In this document: positions 32,001 to 40,199 of the stretch, piece after piece
Layout: each line of letters begins with the position of its first letter
How positions within the stretch are numbered: position 1 is the stretch's first letter
NCBI RefSeq assembly: GCF_009660225.1
Contig: NZ_CP045920.1
Span: forward strand, 2,740,079-2,804,078
Direction of reading: 5' to 3'
From: Pseudactinotalea sp. HY158
Lineage (GTDB): Bacteria; Actinomycetota; Actinomycetes; Actinomycetales; Beutenbergiaceae
Length of the DNA: 64,000 nucleotides
Made by a program: the position numbers and the translations under genes
The notes under the pieces: generated by a model
Told to the model about the DNA's origin: nothing
The model's input: the letters and a program-made list of their open reading frames with translations, nothing else
Databases searched by the model: none

Positions 32001-32346
32001 GGGTTCCGGCGGCGACCACAACGGATCCGACGACGCGGATGACGACGACGCAGCTCAGGGCGGCGACGACGGTGCCGATCACGGTGACGACGACGCCGCG
32101 GCCCAGGGCGACGACGACGGCGCCGATCACGGTGACGACGACGCGGCAACGGGCACGAGCGGCGCGGATCGCGGCGACCAGGACGACACTCGGGGCGATG
32201 CCCCCGACGAAGCCGGACCGTCCGACGCCGGTGGGCGGCTGCCGCAGACGGGCGCGGGGGTCGACACCCTCCTCCTGAGCGGCTCGCTCCTGCTGCTGGC
32301 GGGGTGGCTCCTCGTCGCCCGGCATCGCCGGAGTCGTCGGGCATAG
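29014..32346 (+). CDS. Large sortase-anchored glycosidase of the GH37/GH63-like alpha-barrel type
   Basis: Encodes 1110 residues behind GGAG. A signal peptide (cleavage after AGDAHA, about residue 30) is followed by two beta-sandwich repeats (about 40-235 and 245-430) resembling concanavalin-type domains. Residues 450-900 are an (alpha/alpha)6 barrel with FQWDTLFSLRYALYGQGAFD, IRRAYDTNTGQVHPWASGPN, QLFWNNGNGNGMDNLP and HYWLGGVWAPATFSTIKG, patterns of trehalase/MGH-like hydrolases. A C-terminal domain, a long Asp/His/Gly-rich acidic repeat (about 1000-1060), LPQTG, a hydrophobic helix and Arg-rich tail follow, so it is wall-attached. Substrate unknown; an alpha-glucosidic or mannosyl glycan is likely. 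Confidence 0.82.
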   Translation: MAMFSRACGAVAAVVVAAGMVVGAGDAHAADPPDAPDHTAGALLTGFADMTDWAIVEGTWEVSGGELVGTGSVSSEICGECSRERPLTSARVTYQVEMPSVSSDSPATLTLGLRNASGLERIGVELADLGRDTVSSVLVKTTDGESRPLDDGARSTERSWSAPPGSIQNVEIEWYASNVLYRIWPADSPRPGAPTGGHTLAGLDVWPDRAEITTSAGQDVRITGYAVDLVEAGYPAELDAPEPIDPHAWQQFSGSWEEQQDGGVRSTSDGADAAIARALCPDCSPGSTIDSATVSAEFVVPVAEELADSTWASTSLMLVAADTSQRLYLAGLVGSQSKFEAIRSDRGSETRLDSTGFAWTPGERYRVEAAWSGTSYEVRAWPASQERPEDAQLTFAAPAFSPALGGFRQWGVRTAAYSDLEVAGAVTTPGDPPPLVTTGTQGLFLPVEREIVPAPSYEEIRSQLPTPVVDGDPDYVEAYEKTWQILVSENLLEPDEDSPLVRTYVDAGFDPSIMFQWDTLFSLRYALYGQGAFDMISTLDNWYAFQSPTGEIRRAYDTNTGQVHPWASGPNGVNPPLFAWVELAGFHMTGDVDRVERVLPALRAYADWVSIQQWSQNTPHQLFWNNGNGNGMDNLPTQLGQGGDGTSNPVGNIDISSQIVLMRNSLAELELVAGNETRAALDRAWASAIADRIQEFGWNEDDGRFYEVDAQGEQWKVDSLAGFWPLLAGVASEEQSNRLVSALADPSVYWTDMVFPTLAKTDERYDPKGHYWLGGVWAPATFSTIKGVEAIGNAEFARDASTRYLDGIVDVFDYSGTLWEMYAPEAQPASWIGHSYTGRKSGERIPVVAPGVELADGLHIAPGTDEGGSEPNAEGGSDLISKPDFAGWTGLAPIALLIENVIGIQADVPSGTIEWDLTRTDRNGLENLSLGEAGSLSMIADARASSTSETRICFEGDLSSPFTVDVRFGEAVTPVLLDAGAVDTCRTVGPDGDDLPGSGGDHNGSDDADDDDAAQGGDDGADHGDDDAAAQGDDDGADHGDDDAATGTSGADRGDQDDTRGDAPDEAGPSDAGGRLPQTGAGVDTLLLSGSLLLLAGWLLVARHRRSRRA

Positions 32347-32456
32347 CCACGACGGGCACGTCCGGGTGGGGTCGATCGGCTCCACCCGGACAGGTCCGCA
32401 CGCGGGCCGCGCCCGCCGCGATAAGCCCCCGCCCGCCCATATGGAAGGCTGACCTC

Positions 32457-33587
32457 GTGCCCCTCCCTCACGATGACATCGACCCCGGCGGCCTACTCGA
32501 GTACTCCGTGGTGTTCACGGACCACTCGCTCAACCACATGTCGCGGCGCTTCACCGGCGTCATGGCCGAGCTGCTGGGCATCCTGCGCGATGCGTACGGG
32601 GCCGCCGAGGCAGCGATCGTGCCCGGCGGCGGCACGTATGCGATGGAGGCGGTGGCCCGCCAGCTCGCGACCGGGCGCCGCGTGCTCGTGCTGCGCAACG
32701 GCCTGTTCTCCTACCGCTGGTCGCAGATCCTCGAGGCCGGTTCGATCACGGACGACGTCACGGTCTGCCGGGCGCGTCCCGTCGCCGGGGGCAGGCAGGC
32801 GCCCTGGGCGCCGGCACCGATCGAGGACGTCGTCGCCACCGTTCGCGAGCAGCGTCCCGGCGTCGTGTTCGCGCCGCACGTCGAGACCGCCTCGGGCATC
32901 GTGCTGGGGGCGGAGTACCTGCGAGCGCTCGCGGCGGCCACCCACGAGGTGGGCGGGGTGTTCGTGCTCGACTGCGTCGCCTCCGGGGCGCTGTGGGTCG
33001 ACATGGGCGACCTGGGCATCGACGTGCTGCTCACCGCCCCGCAGAAGGGGTGGAGCGGCTCCCCCGGCGCCGGCTACGTGCTCCTGGGCGAGGCGGGCGC
33101 GGCGGCGGTGCGGGAGTCGACGTCGACGAGCTTCGCCGCCGACCTCGGCCGGTGGCTGGCCATCGCCGAGGCATACCGGCGCGGGGAGGCGCCGTATCAC
33201 GCGACGATGCCGACCGACACCCTCACCCACAACCTCGAGCTCGCGCGCCGCACCGTCGCGGCCGGACTGCCCGCGCTGCGGCGGGCACAGCTCGACCTCG
33301 GCGCCCGCGTGCGCGCGCTCCTCGCCGATCGCGGCCTCCCCTCGGTCGCCGCGCCGGATTTCGCGGCGGCCAGCGTCGTCGTGGCCCACACCGACGACCC
33401 GCGGATTCACAGCGGGGCGCGGCTGAAGGAGGCGGGCGTGCAGGTCGCCGCGGGCGTGCCGCTGCACTGTGGGGAGGGCACGGACTTCTCCACGGTGCGG
33501 CTCGGCCTGTTCGGCCTGGACAAGCTCACCGACGTCGACGGCGCCGCCGGCCGCCTCGAGGCGGCGTTCGACCGGCTCGGGCTCTGA
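32457..33587 (+). CDS. Class V aminotransferase (serine/alanine-glyoxylate type)
   Basis: Encodes 376 residues from a GTG. PLP-binding features are the Gly-rich AIVPGGGTYAMEAVARQL, HVETASGIVLGAEYL, FVLDCVASGALWVDMGDLGI with the Asp that contacts the pyridine N, and LTAPQKGWSGSPGAG with the Schiff-base Lys. These fit the alanine--glyoxylate/serine--pyruvate group of class V enzymes. The substrate pair is not readable. It lies 110 bases after the glycosidase and is convergent with an EamA exporter gene. Confidence 0.87.
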   Translation: MPLPHDDIDPGGLLEYSVVFTDHSLNHMSRRFTGVMAELLGILRDAYGAAEAAIVPGGGTYAMEAVARQLATGRRVLVLRNGLFSYRWSQILEAGSITDDVTVCRARPVAGGRQAPWAPAPIEDVVATVREQRPGVVFAPHVETASGIVLGAEYLRALAAATHEVGGVFVLDCVASGALWVDMGDLGIDVLLTAPQKGWSGSPGAGYVLLGEAGAAAVRESTSTSFAADLGRWLAIAEAYRRGEAPYHATMPTDTLTHNLELARRTVAAGLPALRRAQLDLGARVRALLADRGLPSVAAPDFAAASVVVAHTDDPRIHSGARLKEAGVQVAAGVPLHCGEGTDFSTVRLGLFGLDKLTDVDGAAGRLEAAFDRLGL

Positions 33588-33596
33588 GCCCGGCCC

Positions 33597-34484
33597 TCAC
33601 GCGGTGGCGATGACGCCGATGCCGGCGAGCACGACCGCGGCCCCGGCGATGCGCCGCACCGGATGCGGCTCCCTGAACAGCCACCAGGCGAGCAGGGAGC
33701 CGATGATGATCGAGGACTCCCGCAGCGGTGCGACGATCGAGACCGGCATCGTCTGCATCGCCACGAGCACGAGGATGTAGGCGAGCGGGGAGAGCACCCC
33801 GATGAGGACCACCTCCCGCCGGTTGCGGCGCAGCACCGGCCGGATCCGCTCGACCCGGCGGAGGGCGCCGGGCGCGAGCAGGAGGGTCTGACCGAGCACC
33901 GTCGCCGCGAAGTAGGTGAGCGGCGACAGCCCCCAGGCCACCACGGAGTGGTTGTCCCAGAGGGTGTAGGAGGCGATGATCACCCCGGTCAGGGCGCCGT
34001 AGCCGAGACCCGTGCGGGTCGAGCCCGGCCCGCCCGCCCGCCGGGGGCCGGGCCGCCAGGCCGTGACGACGATGCCCGCGAGCACCACGCAGCCGCCGGC
34101 GACGGCGCGCCAGCCGGGCCGCTCCCCCACGACGAGCAGCGCGAACGCCATCGTGAGTACGGGCCCGACGCCGCGCGCGACCGGATAGACGAGGCCCAGC
34201 TCCGCCCGTGCGTATCCGCGCTGGAGCGTGAGGGAGTAGGCGATGTGCAGGACCGCGGCCACGAGCGGGCCGGCGAGCAGGTGCCAGGTCATCGGCCACC
34301 CGCCGGCGCCGAGCTCGACGAGGGCGAGTGGCACGCACAGCACCGCGGAGACCGCCAGGTAGCACCACACGAAGACGAGCGAGTCGGCGTCGTCGCCCTC
34401 GTGCCGCTTGGCGGCGATGTTCCAGACGGCGTGGAAGACGGCCGCCGCGATCACCAGTCCCAGGGCGCCGAGCATCACCGGCAC
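33597..34484 (-). CDS. EamA/DMT-family membrane transporter
   Basis: Encodes 295 residues with about ten hydrophobic segments in two EamA repeats (residues 5-140 and 160-290). RGVGPVLTMAFALLVVGERP and PLRESSIIIGSLLAWWLFRE close the repeats, as in RhaT/YdcZ-like metabolite exporters. Such proteins export amino acids or other metabolites; the substrate is unknown. It is followed downstream by the convergent aminotransferase gene, nine bases away, and preceded by trpF on the same strand with a 27-base gap, so it may share the trpF transcript. Confidence 0.85.
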   Translation of the reverse strand: MPVMLGALGLVIAAAVFHAVWNIAAKRHEGDDADSLVFVWCYLAVSAVLCVPLALVELGAGGWPMTWHLLAGPLVAAVLHIAYSLTLQRGYARAELGLVYPVARGVGPVLTMAFALLVVGERPGWRAVAGGCVVLAGIVVTAWRPGPRRAGGPGSTRTGLGYGALTGVIIASYTLWDNHSVVAWGLSPLTYFAATVLGQTLLLAPGALRRVERIRPVLRRNRREVVLIGVLSPLAYILVLVAMQTMPVSIVAPLRESSIIIGSLLAWWLFREPHPVRRIAGAAVVLAGIGVIATA

Positions 34485-34511
34485 CCTCTCCGCACGGCGC
34501 AGCGGCGCGCG

Positions 34512-35126
34512 TCAGGCACCGGCGCGGGCGGCCGCGACGAACTCGGTGATGAGGCGGGCGCTCTTGACACCCCGGGAGGACTCGACCCCGCTGGAGACGT
34601 CGACCCCGCTCGGTCGCAGGCGCGCCACGAGGCCCGCCACGTTCGCCGGGGTGAGCCCGCCGGCGAGGAGCCAGAAGCCCGCTGGACGCGCCTCCTCGAG
34701 GAGGGCGGCGTCGAAGGTCTCCCCGGCGCCGGGCCGCACGGCATCGAGCAGGATCCGCCGGGTGGCCCAGCGGGCGATCCGCTCCGGGCTCAGCCGCAGG
34801 TAGTCCTCGGCGGAGAACGCCCGCAGCCCGGCGAACCCGGCCTCGATCACGCGAAGGTGAGCTGCGTCGTCCTCACGCCCGTGCAGCTGCACGGTGCTCA
34901 CGCCCGCGGCGCGGGCGAGGGCGAGCACCTCCTCGATCGGCTGATCGCGGAAGACGCCGACGGTCTCGACCGACGGCCCCGCGGCGGCGACGAGCGGGGC
35001 CGCGATCTCCGGGGTGATCGTGCGCGGGCTCCCCGGGGCGAACACGAACCCGACGGCGTCGGCCCCGGCGGCCACGGCGGCGGCGAGGGTGGCGGGGGTG
35101 CTCAGCCCACAGATCTTGACGTACAC
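34512..35126 (-). CDS. trpF: Phosphoribosylanthranilate isomerase
   Basis: Encodes 204 residues, the normal TrpF length. MYVKICGLSTPATLAAAV contains the catalytic Cys-Gly at the first strand, ADAVGFVFAPGSPRTI follows, then TVQLHGRED with the conserved His-Gly, ILLDAVRPGAGETFD with the catalytic Asp, and WLLAGGLTPANV and SGVDVSSGVESSRGVKS that bind phosphate. It converts phosphoribosylanthranilate to CdRP in tryptophan synthesis. No other trp gene is nearby, as is common for trpF in actinobacteria. Confidence 0.95.
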   Translation of the reverse strand: MYVKICGLSTPATLAAAVAAGADAVGFVFAPGSPRTITPEIAAPLVAAAGPSVETVGVFRDQPIEEVLALARAAGVSTVQLHGREDDAAHLRVIEAGFAGLRAFSAEDYLRLSPERIARWATRRILLDAVRPGAGETFDAALLEEARPAGFWLLAGGLTPANVAGLVARLRPSGVDVSSGVESSRGVKSARLITEFVAAARAGA

Positions 35127-35182
35127 CGCTCACCTCGGATCGAGACAAGAAATCCCCAGCCGGTCGAGCCGGCCGAGGATCC

Positions 35183-35257
35183 TGGTACGCCCCCTGGGAT
35201 TCGAACCCAGAACCCAGTGATTAAGAGTCACTTGCTCTACCGTTGAGCTAGAGGCGC
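35183..35257 (-). tRNA. tRNA-Lys (anticodon CTT)
   Basis: The minus strand gives acceptor GCGCCTC/GGGGCGT (two G-T pairs), an anticodon stem GTGA/TCAC with loop CTCTTAA, anticodon CTT at 35223-35225, T arm GGGTTCGAATCCC, discriminator A and an encoded CCA (35183-35185). Confidence 0.96.
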
Positions 35258-35402
35258 TTGCGAGGATCAACAGTACCCGAGCCACACGGGTTCGTGCGAC
35301 ACGGCGACCCCCGGACGCGCACTCCCCTCCCCCAGGAAACGCCAAGGATCGCGCCATATCCTTGAACACGTCCCCGTCGTCCATGATCGAGATCACAGCC
35401 TC

Positions 35403-36104
35403 ATGCCCTACGAATCAACCGGATCCGACCTCGTGCCGTTCGGCGACCTCCCCCTCGACACCGACGAGATGCAGCGCCGCCACCACGAGCTCACCGGCGT
35501 GCTGCTCGGCTACCAGTACGCGATCGACCAGATGGTCACGCGGCTCGGGGTGCTGCGGGAGGACTTCAACCACAGCCACGGGGACAACCCGATCGAGTCG
35601 ATCTCCTCCCGGCTCAAGTCGCCCGCGTCGATCATCGCGAAGCTGCACCGCAAGAACTTCCCGATGACGATCGAGGGCATCCGCGAGAACATCCTCGACA
35701 TCGCCGGGATCCGGGTCACGTGCTCGTTCATCGCCGACATCTACACGGTGCGCGACCTGCTGCTCGGCCTGCCGGACGTCACCCTGATCGAGGAGCGCGA
35801 CTACATCGCCGTGCCCAAGCCGAACGGGTACAAGAGCCTGCATCTCATCGTGGCGGTGCCGGTCGTGCGGGCCGCGGGCACCGAGCTCGTGACCGTCGAG
35901 GTGCAGATCCGCACGATCGCCATGGACTTCTGGGCCAGCCTCGAGCACAAGATCTACTACAAGTACGACGGCGCTGTGCCCGAGCACCTCGTGGACAACC
36001 TGCGCCAGGCCGCGGTCGCCGCCAATCACCTGGACGAGCAGATGCAGGAGCTCCACCAGGAGGTGCAGGCGCTGCGGGATCACCCGCCGCGCGTGGTCGC
36101 CTGA
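35403..36104 (+). CDS. Small alarmone synthetase (RelQ/SasB-like)
   Basis: Encodes 233 residues. It has only the (p)ppGpp synthetase domain: IIAKLHRKNFPMTIEGIREN, DIAGIRVTCSFIADIY with the Mg2+-binding Asp, ERDYIAVPKPNGYKSLHLIV where NGYKSLH contacts GTP/GDP, and VEVQIRTIAMDFWASLEHKI with the Glu and Tyr-equivalent positions. There is no HD hydrolase, TGS or ACT domain, which sets it apart from the long Rel protein. It makes alarmones from GTP/GDP and ATP under wall or other stress. The C-terminal helix QEVQALRDHP fits a tetramer-forming RelQ. Confidence 0.93.
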   Translation: MPYESTGSDLVPFGDLPLDTDEMQRRHHELTGVLLGYQYAIDQMVTRLGVLREDFNHSHGDNPIESISSRLKSPASIIAKLHRKNFPMTIEGIRENILDIAGIRVTCSFIADIYTVRDLLLGLPDVTLIEERDYIAVPKPNGYKSLHLIVAVPVVRAAGTELVTVEVQIRTIAMDFWASLEHKIYYKYDGAVPEHLVDNLRQAAVAANHLDEQMQELHQEVQALRDHPPRVVA

Positions 36105-36186
36105 GGATCCGCCCGCGCGGCGACTGTGGCGGGTTCCACGGGCCGAACCGCACCGGCCGCCGGAAAAAGGAGGTAACTTCGTCACT

Positions 36187-37137
36187 GTGACGACGACGCC
36201 TCGAATCGCCCTGGTGATCAGCTCCAGCCTGCCCCTTCTCGAGGACGAGAGCGGCCCGCTCGCGGCGGCACTGACCGAACGCGGCGGCCTGCCGGAGGTG
36301 CACGCCTGGAACGCCACCGGGGTGCCCTGGAGCGACTACGACCTCGTGGTGCTCACCTCCACCTGGGGTCACAACGACCACCGCGAGGAGTTCCTCCAGT
36401 GGTGCACGACCGTGCCCCGGCTCACCAACCCCGCGAACGTCATCCGCTGGAACAGCGACAAGCACTACCTGCAGCCGCTGAGCGAGCACGGCCTGCCCAC
36501 GATCGAGACGACGTGGCTCGAACCCGACCGCAACTACAACAAGCGCGACCTGCACAACCGCTTCCCCGCCCAGGAGGAGTTCGTGATCAAGCCGGCCGTC
36601 GCGATCAGCGCGCACGGCAGCGGCCGGTACACGGCCACCGACGCGGACTCGCGCCGGTACGCGATCAACCACGCCCACCGGCTCCTCGGCGAGGGGCACT
36701 CGGTCATGGTCCAGCGCTACATCCCCGAGATCGACTCCCACGGGGAGATCTCGCTGACGTTCTTCCACGGCACGTACTCCCATGCCGTGCGCAAGGAGCC
36801 GATGCTCAGCCCCGGGTCCGAGGTGGTGAACACGAGCTCGATGGCCGCCGAGGTGAGCGCCCACCGGGCCTCGAACGTCGAGATCGAGGCCGCGCAGACC
36901 GCGCTCGCCTTCGCCCGCGCCCGCATCCCGGGCCGCAGCGTCACCTCCCGGCCGCTGCTCTACGCGCAGGTCGATCTCGTGCGCCCGAGCGACGGGCCGC
37001 CGCTCATCATGGAGCTCGAGCTCACCGCCTCGTTCGTGCACGAGTCGTGCAGCCCCGGCGCGCTCGCCCGGTTCGCCGATGCGATCATGGCCGAGGCGCG
37101 CATGGGGCCCGATTCGCAGAACATCGACCTCGCCTGA
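36187..37137 (+). CDS. ATP-grasp protein of unknown ligase activity
   Basis: Encodes 316 residues from a GTG, 12 bases after a strong AAAGGAGGT. The N-terminal pre-ATP-grasp part has YDLVVLTSTWGHNDHREEFL and RLTNPANVIRWNSDKHYLQP. The ATP-grasp core follows: EFVIKPAVAISAHGSGRY, VMVQRYIPEIDSHGEISLTF with the metal-binding Glu, and LYAQVDLVR...IMELELTASF with the final Glu/Glu pair. This arrangement resembles the RimK-like/DcsG group. It probably joins a carboxylate to an amine using ATP, but the substrate cannot be told. It lies between the alarmone synthetase and bcp genes. Confidence 0.82.
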   Translation: MTTTPRIALVISSSLPLLEDESGPLAAALTERGGLPEVHAWNATGVPWSDYDLVVLTSTWGHNDHREEFLQWCTTVPRLTNPANVIRWNSDKHYLQPLSEHGLPTIETTWLEPDRNYNKRDLHNRFPAQEEFVIKPAVAISAHGSGRYTATDADSRRYAINHAHRLLGEGHSVMVQRYIPEIDSHGEISLTFFHGTYSHAVRKEPMLSPGSEVVNTSSMAAEVSAHRASNVEIEAAQTALAFARARIPGRSVTSRPLLYAQVDLVRPSDGPPLIMELELTASFVHESCSPGALARFADAIMAEARMGPDSQNIDLA

Positions 37138-37170
37138 GCCGCACCACCCGCCACCGATCCGAGGAGTCGC

Positions 37171-37653
37171 GTGTCCCGTCTTGCCGTGGGCGATCCCGCC
37201 CCCGAATTCACCCTGCCGAGCGCCGACGGCCGCGAGGTGAGCCTCGCCGAGTTGCGCTCCGGAGCCGAGGCCGGCGTCGTCGTCTACTTCTACCCGGCGG
37301 CGGGCACGCCCGGGTGCACGAAGCAGGCGTGCGACTTCCGCGACAGCCTCGCCTCGCTGCGCGCCGCCGGCTACGGGGTGATCGGCGTCTCCCCCGACCC
37401 GGTGGCCAAGCTCGCGAAATTCGTCGAGTCCGAGTCCCTCACGTTCCCGGTCGTCTCCGACCCCGAGCACGCGGTGCTCGAGGCCTACGGCGCCTGGGGT
37501 GAGAAGAAGAACTATGGGCGCATCTACGTCGGCGTCATCCGCTCGACGATCGTCGTCGCCCCGGACGGCACCGTGGCGCTCGCGCAGTACAACGTGCGGG
37601 CGAGCGGACACGTGGCCAAGCTGCGCCGCGACCTGGGCATCGACGCGGCGTAG
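37171..37653 (+). CDS. bcp: Thiol peroxidase of the Bcp/PrxQ type
   Basis: Encodes 160 residues from a GTG. AAGTPGCTKQACDFRDSL holds the peroxidatic Cys49 and the resolving Cys54 four residues on, the hallmark of atypical two-Cys PrxQ proteins. YFYPAAGTP and GVSPDPVAKLAKFV are also conserved. It reduces hydrogen peroxide and organic hydroperoxides, using thioredoxin. Length is normal. It follows the ATP-grasp gene by 33 bases and precedes tRNA-Leu. Confidence 0.95.
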   Translation: MSRLAVGDPAPEFTLPSADGREVSLAELRSGAEAGVVVYFYPAAGTPGCTKQACDFRDSLASLRAAGYGVIGVSPDPVAKLAKFVESESLTFPVVSDPEHAVLEAYGAWGEKKNYGRIYVGVIRSTIVVAPDGTVALAQYNVRASGHVAKLRRDLGIDAA

Positions 37654-37702
37654 GCGCGCCGGCCGGACTCGGACCGGCGGCTAGACTGGCCGCTGGTTTC
37701 AC

Positions 37703-37785
37703 GCGCGAGTGGCGTAATTGGCAGCCGCGCAGGATTTAGGTTCCTGTGTCCGTAGGACGTGTGGGTTCGAGTCCCACCTCGCGCA
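37703..37785 (+). tRNA. tRNA-Leu (anticodon TAG)
   Basis: The acceptor GCGCGAG pairs with CTCGCGC. The anticodon loop TTTAGGT has TAG at 37737-37739. A long variable arm (TGTCCGTAGGACGT) marks a class II tRNA, and the T arm is GTGGGTTCGAGTCCCAC. Discriminator A; CCA is not encoded (CCC follows). Confidence 0.95.
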
Positions 37786-37933
37786 CCCGATGAGCGATGG
37801 CGTAACGCCTGCCTGACTGAACGGCTGGGCGACGCAGCCGGCCAGACGGTCCTGGCACCGGCATGTCCGGACCGGGCTCGAGGCCCTGGCCAACATCCGC
37901 CGAACCGAGTTCGTCCAGTGCAACAGCCGCGCA

Positions 37934-39535
37934 TCAGCTGCGATCATGGTCGTCGCTCCGGGGTTCCAACATCTTCCAGGCCGTCCAGATGAGATCGATG
38001 ATGTACACGACGACCCACGTGCGCATGGCGGCGCCCGCGAGCGCAGCAATGTCGGGGTCGCCGTCGAAGAGTTCACGGACGGCGCGCACGACGCCGGGGG
38101 CTTCGGTGCCGAAACCCAGGATCGAGGAGAACGAGGACTCGGGGACGGCGAACCGGGCGATCAAGAGCCCAACTGCAAGTAGTCCGCTGTGGGCCGCAAG
38201 ATCGGTGAGGAGTGTTCGGCGTGATTTCTGCGCCATGGATTCGTTCGCGTCGGAGCGGGCACTCAGGTCCACGTCCTGCGCGGTGGAAGGGCGCCCGTCC
38301 GAGTGAATCGTCGGCCTCGCGGGGCCGGAGAGGGCCGCGACCGCTGCAGCTTCTGGGTCGTCGGTCACACCGAGTCGTCTCACCGCCGCGGGGATAAGGG
38401 CCGCACCGGATGAGATCACGAGGGCGCAGATGAGGCAGGCGAGGAGCCAGCTTCCCGACTCGTAGAGAAGACCCGCGACGAGAGATCCGATGAACGCTCC
38501 TGCCAGGCAGGCCGCCTCGTACAGACTGAGGCCGCGACCAAGGTGCGCGCGGCCCGCAACCTCTGCGATCACCGACTGCTGTACGGGGATCACTGCCGCC
38601 CATGCGACCGCGGACAGTACCCATAGTGCTGCGATCCAGGGTGGGCTCGGTGCGAATGCAAGACCGAGTGCGAACAGGGCGCTGCTCACCGAGCCGAGCA
38701 TGAGCATCCGGCGGCGACCGAACCGCACGGCCAGGCGATGCAGAGGGGCCGGGAGGACGCTCATTGCGATCGCTCCGGGAAGGAACACGTAGGCGATCTC
38801 GACGAGTCCGAGACCGAAGCCGCGTTGCAGGTGGAGGATCAGTAGCAGACTGATCGCCGCTTCAGCGGTCATCGTAACCACTACGGCAAGCAGCATTGGT
38901 CGTAGCGATGTGCCGAGTCGTCTCAGCGAAACGCTCGATAGCTCTGTTGCCGCGGTCCTCGCGTCGTCCGTCGATGAATCTCGATGACGTGTTCGGAACA
39001 GCCCCCACGCCGCGAGGAGGCAGCACAGGGCGATGCCGGCGAATACCCACTGATACCCGGCGATGGAGAGCAGGATGATGGCGGGCACGAGGATCAGCCA
39101 TCCGCCCGTTTCCTCCGCTGCGACAAGCTTCGCGAACACGCTCGAATCCTCGTGGAGGCGTTCCCCGATGATCGAACGGATTGCGACCCACAGAAACGCA
39201 CCTGCCCCGCCGGTCACGACCGCCGCGATCACGGCCGATGAGAACCCCGTCGAGAGGGCGAAGAGTCCGCATCCGACCGCGAATGCACCTGCCCCGAGCG
39301 CGCCGACGACCGAGCGATCTGCGCGGTCGACCACCACACCGGCTACGGGGCGAATCAGGAATGCCGTCAACTGACTCGCTGCGATCAGCAGGCCGGTCTC
39401 CCACGCAGAGAGCCCGAGTATTGCGCCCGCGAAGAGTGGCAGCACGAAGTCGACGACCTGCTCAGCACCGCTGGCGAGCGTTGCACTGTCCAGCGTGCGC
39501 CGCTCGCGCCGTAACGCGAGGGTCGCAGCAGCCAT
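37934..39535 (-). CDS. MFS efflux transporter in a lower-GC islet
   Basis: Encodes 533 residues from ATG 39535 with GGAGG before it. About 12 membrane segments cover residues 20-405, with loop 2-3 VVDRADRSVVGALGAGAFAV. A polar linker (410-460) and two or three further hydrophobic segments follow (GLLAVGLLIARFAVPES and WVVVYIIDLIWTAW), an uncommon tail. Third-position GC is visibly lower than in the flanks, so the gene was probably acquired. It is divergent from a TetR gene with a palindromic operator between them, a typical regulated drug pump. Substrate unknown. Confidence 0.85.
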   Translation of the reverse strand: MAAATLALRRERRTLDSATLASGAEQVVDFVLPLFAGAILGLSAWETGLLIAASQLTAFLIRPVAGVVVDRADRSVVGALGAGAFAVGCGLFALSTGFSSAVIAAVVTGGAGAFLWVAIRSIIGERLHEDSSVFAKLVAAEETGGWLILVPAIILLSIAGYQWVFAGIALCCLLAAWGLFRTRHRDSSTDDARTAATELSSVSLRRLGTSLRPMLLAVVVTMTAEAAISLLLILHLQRGFGLGLVEIAYVFLPGAIAMSVLPAPLHRLAVRFGRRRMLMLGSVSSALFALGLAFAPSPPWIAALWVLSAVAWAAVIPVQQSVIAEVAGRAHLGRGLSLYEAACLAGAFIGSLVAGLLYESGSWLLACLICALVISSGAALIPAAVRRLGVTDDPEAAAVAALSGPARPTIHSDGRPSTAQDVDLSARSDANESMAQKSRRTLLTDLAAHSGLLAVGLLIARFAVPESSFSSILGFGTEAPGVVRAVRELFDGDPDIAALAGAAMRTWVVVYIIDLIWTAWKMLEPRSDDHDRS

Positions 39536-39576
39536 CTGACCTCCATCTTGGTGACACGAATGAACTAGCAAATGGA

Positions 39577-39600
39577 TATTAGCACGACCGTGTTAGCATC
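39577..39600. promoter_or_regulatory. TetR operator between the MFS and TetR genes
   Basis: TAGCACGACCGTGTTA (39580-39595) is an inverted repeat of the form TA-n-CACG-nn-CGTG-n-TA, extended by GAT/ATC on the outside. The sequence (C/T)TAGCA also recurs three times at 14-base steps (39565, 39579, 39593). Confidence 0.65.
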
Positions 39601-39605
39601 ATGAG

Positions 39606-40199
39606 ATGCCGAAGCTCATCGATCACGATCAGCGACGTGAACAGATCGCTGAAGCAACCTGGCGTGTTGTTCTGGCCGAGGGCATCAGCAGCGTGTCCAT
39701 TCGTACGGTCGCAGCAGAAGCAGGCATCTCCACCGGGTCGCTACGCCACGTTTTTCCCACCAAGACCGAGCTGCTGGTTCACGCCATGCAACTGGTGGAT
39801 CAGCGCGCGTGGGAGCGCATCCAACACCACCTCGAGGAGCCGGACCCGCGCTCCCTTGTGATCGCCGTCATCAGGGAGCTTCTCCCGCTCGACGCCGAGC
39901 GCCGCGCAGAGATGCAGGTCAACATCGCGCTGATCGCCGAAGCACCCGGCAATGACCAGATCAGGCAGGTCCGTGACGAAACCTATGCGGTGCTCCGAGA
40001 TGCGTGCAGGCGCATGGTCACCCACATCCACCAAGCTGACCTGGCCGCGCCGGAACTCGACATCGAAGCAGCGACGACCGCGCTGCACGGACTTGTCGAC
40101 GGATTGGCCGTTCACATGCTCGTCAACCCTGAACCGACCTTCGCGCAACAGGCGCTCCAGGCAATCGAAGACAACATCGATGGGCTGAAACGCTTGTGA
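39606..40199 (+). CDS. TetR-family regulator (BetI-like helix-turn-helix)
   Basis: Encodes 197 residues. HDQRREQIAEATWRVVLAEG then VSIRTVAAEAGISTGSLRHVFPTKTELLVHAM is a classic TetR DNA-binding domain; Gly-Ser-Leu-Arg-His-Val-Phe in the recognition helix is the BetI/CymR-like pattern. The C-terminal TetR_C domain is helical, with VNIALIAEAPGNDQIRQVRD. It is divergent from the MFS pump and shares its lower GC. It likely represses the pump and itself until a substrate binds. Confidence 0.92.
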   Translation: MPKLIDHDQRREQIAEATWRVVLAEGISSVSIRTVAAEAGISTGSLRHVFPTKTELLVHAMQLVDQRAWERIQHHLEEPDPRSLVIAVIRELLPLDAERRAEMQVNIALIAEAPGNDQIRQVRDETYAVLRDACRRMVTHIHQADLAAPELDIEAATTALHGLVDGLAVHMLVNPEPTFAQQALQAIEDNIDGLKRL

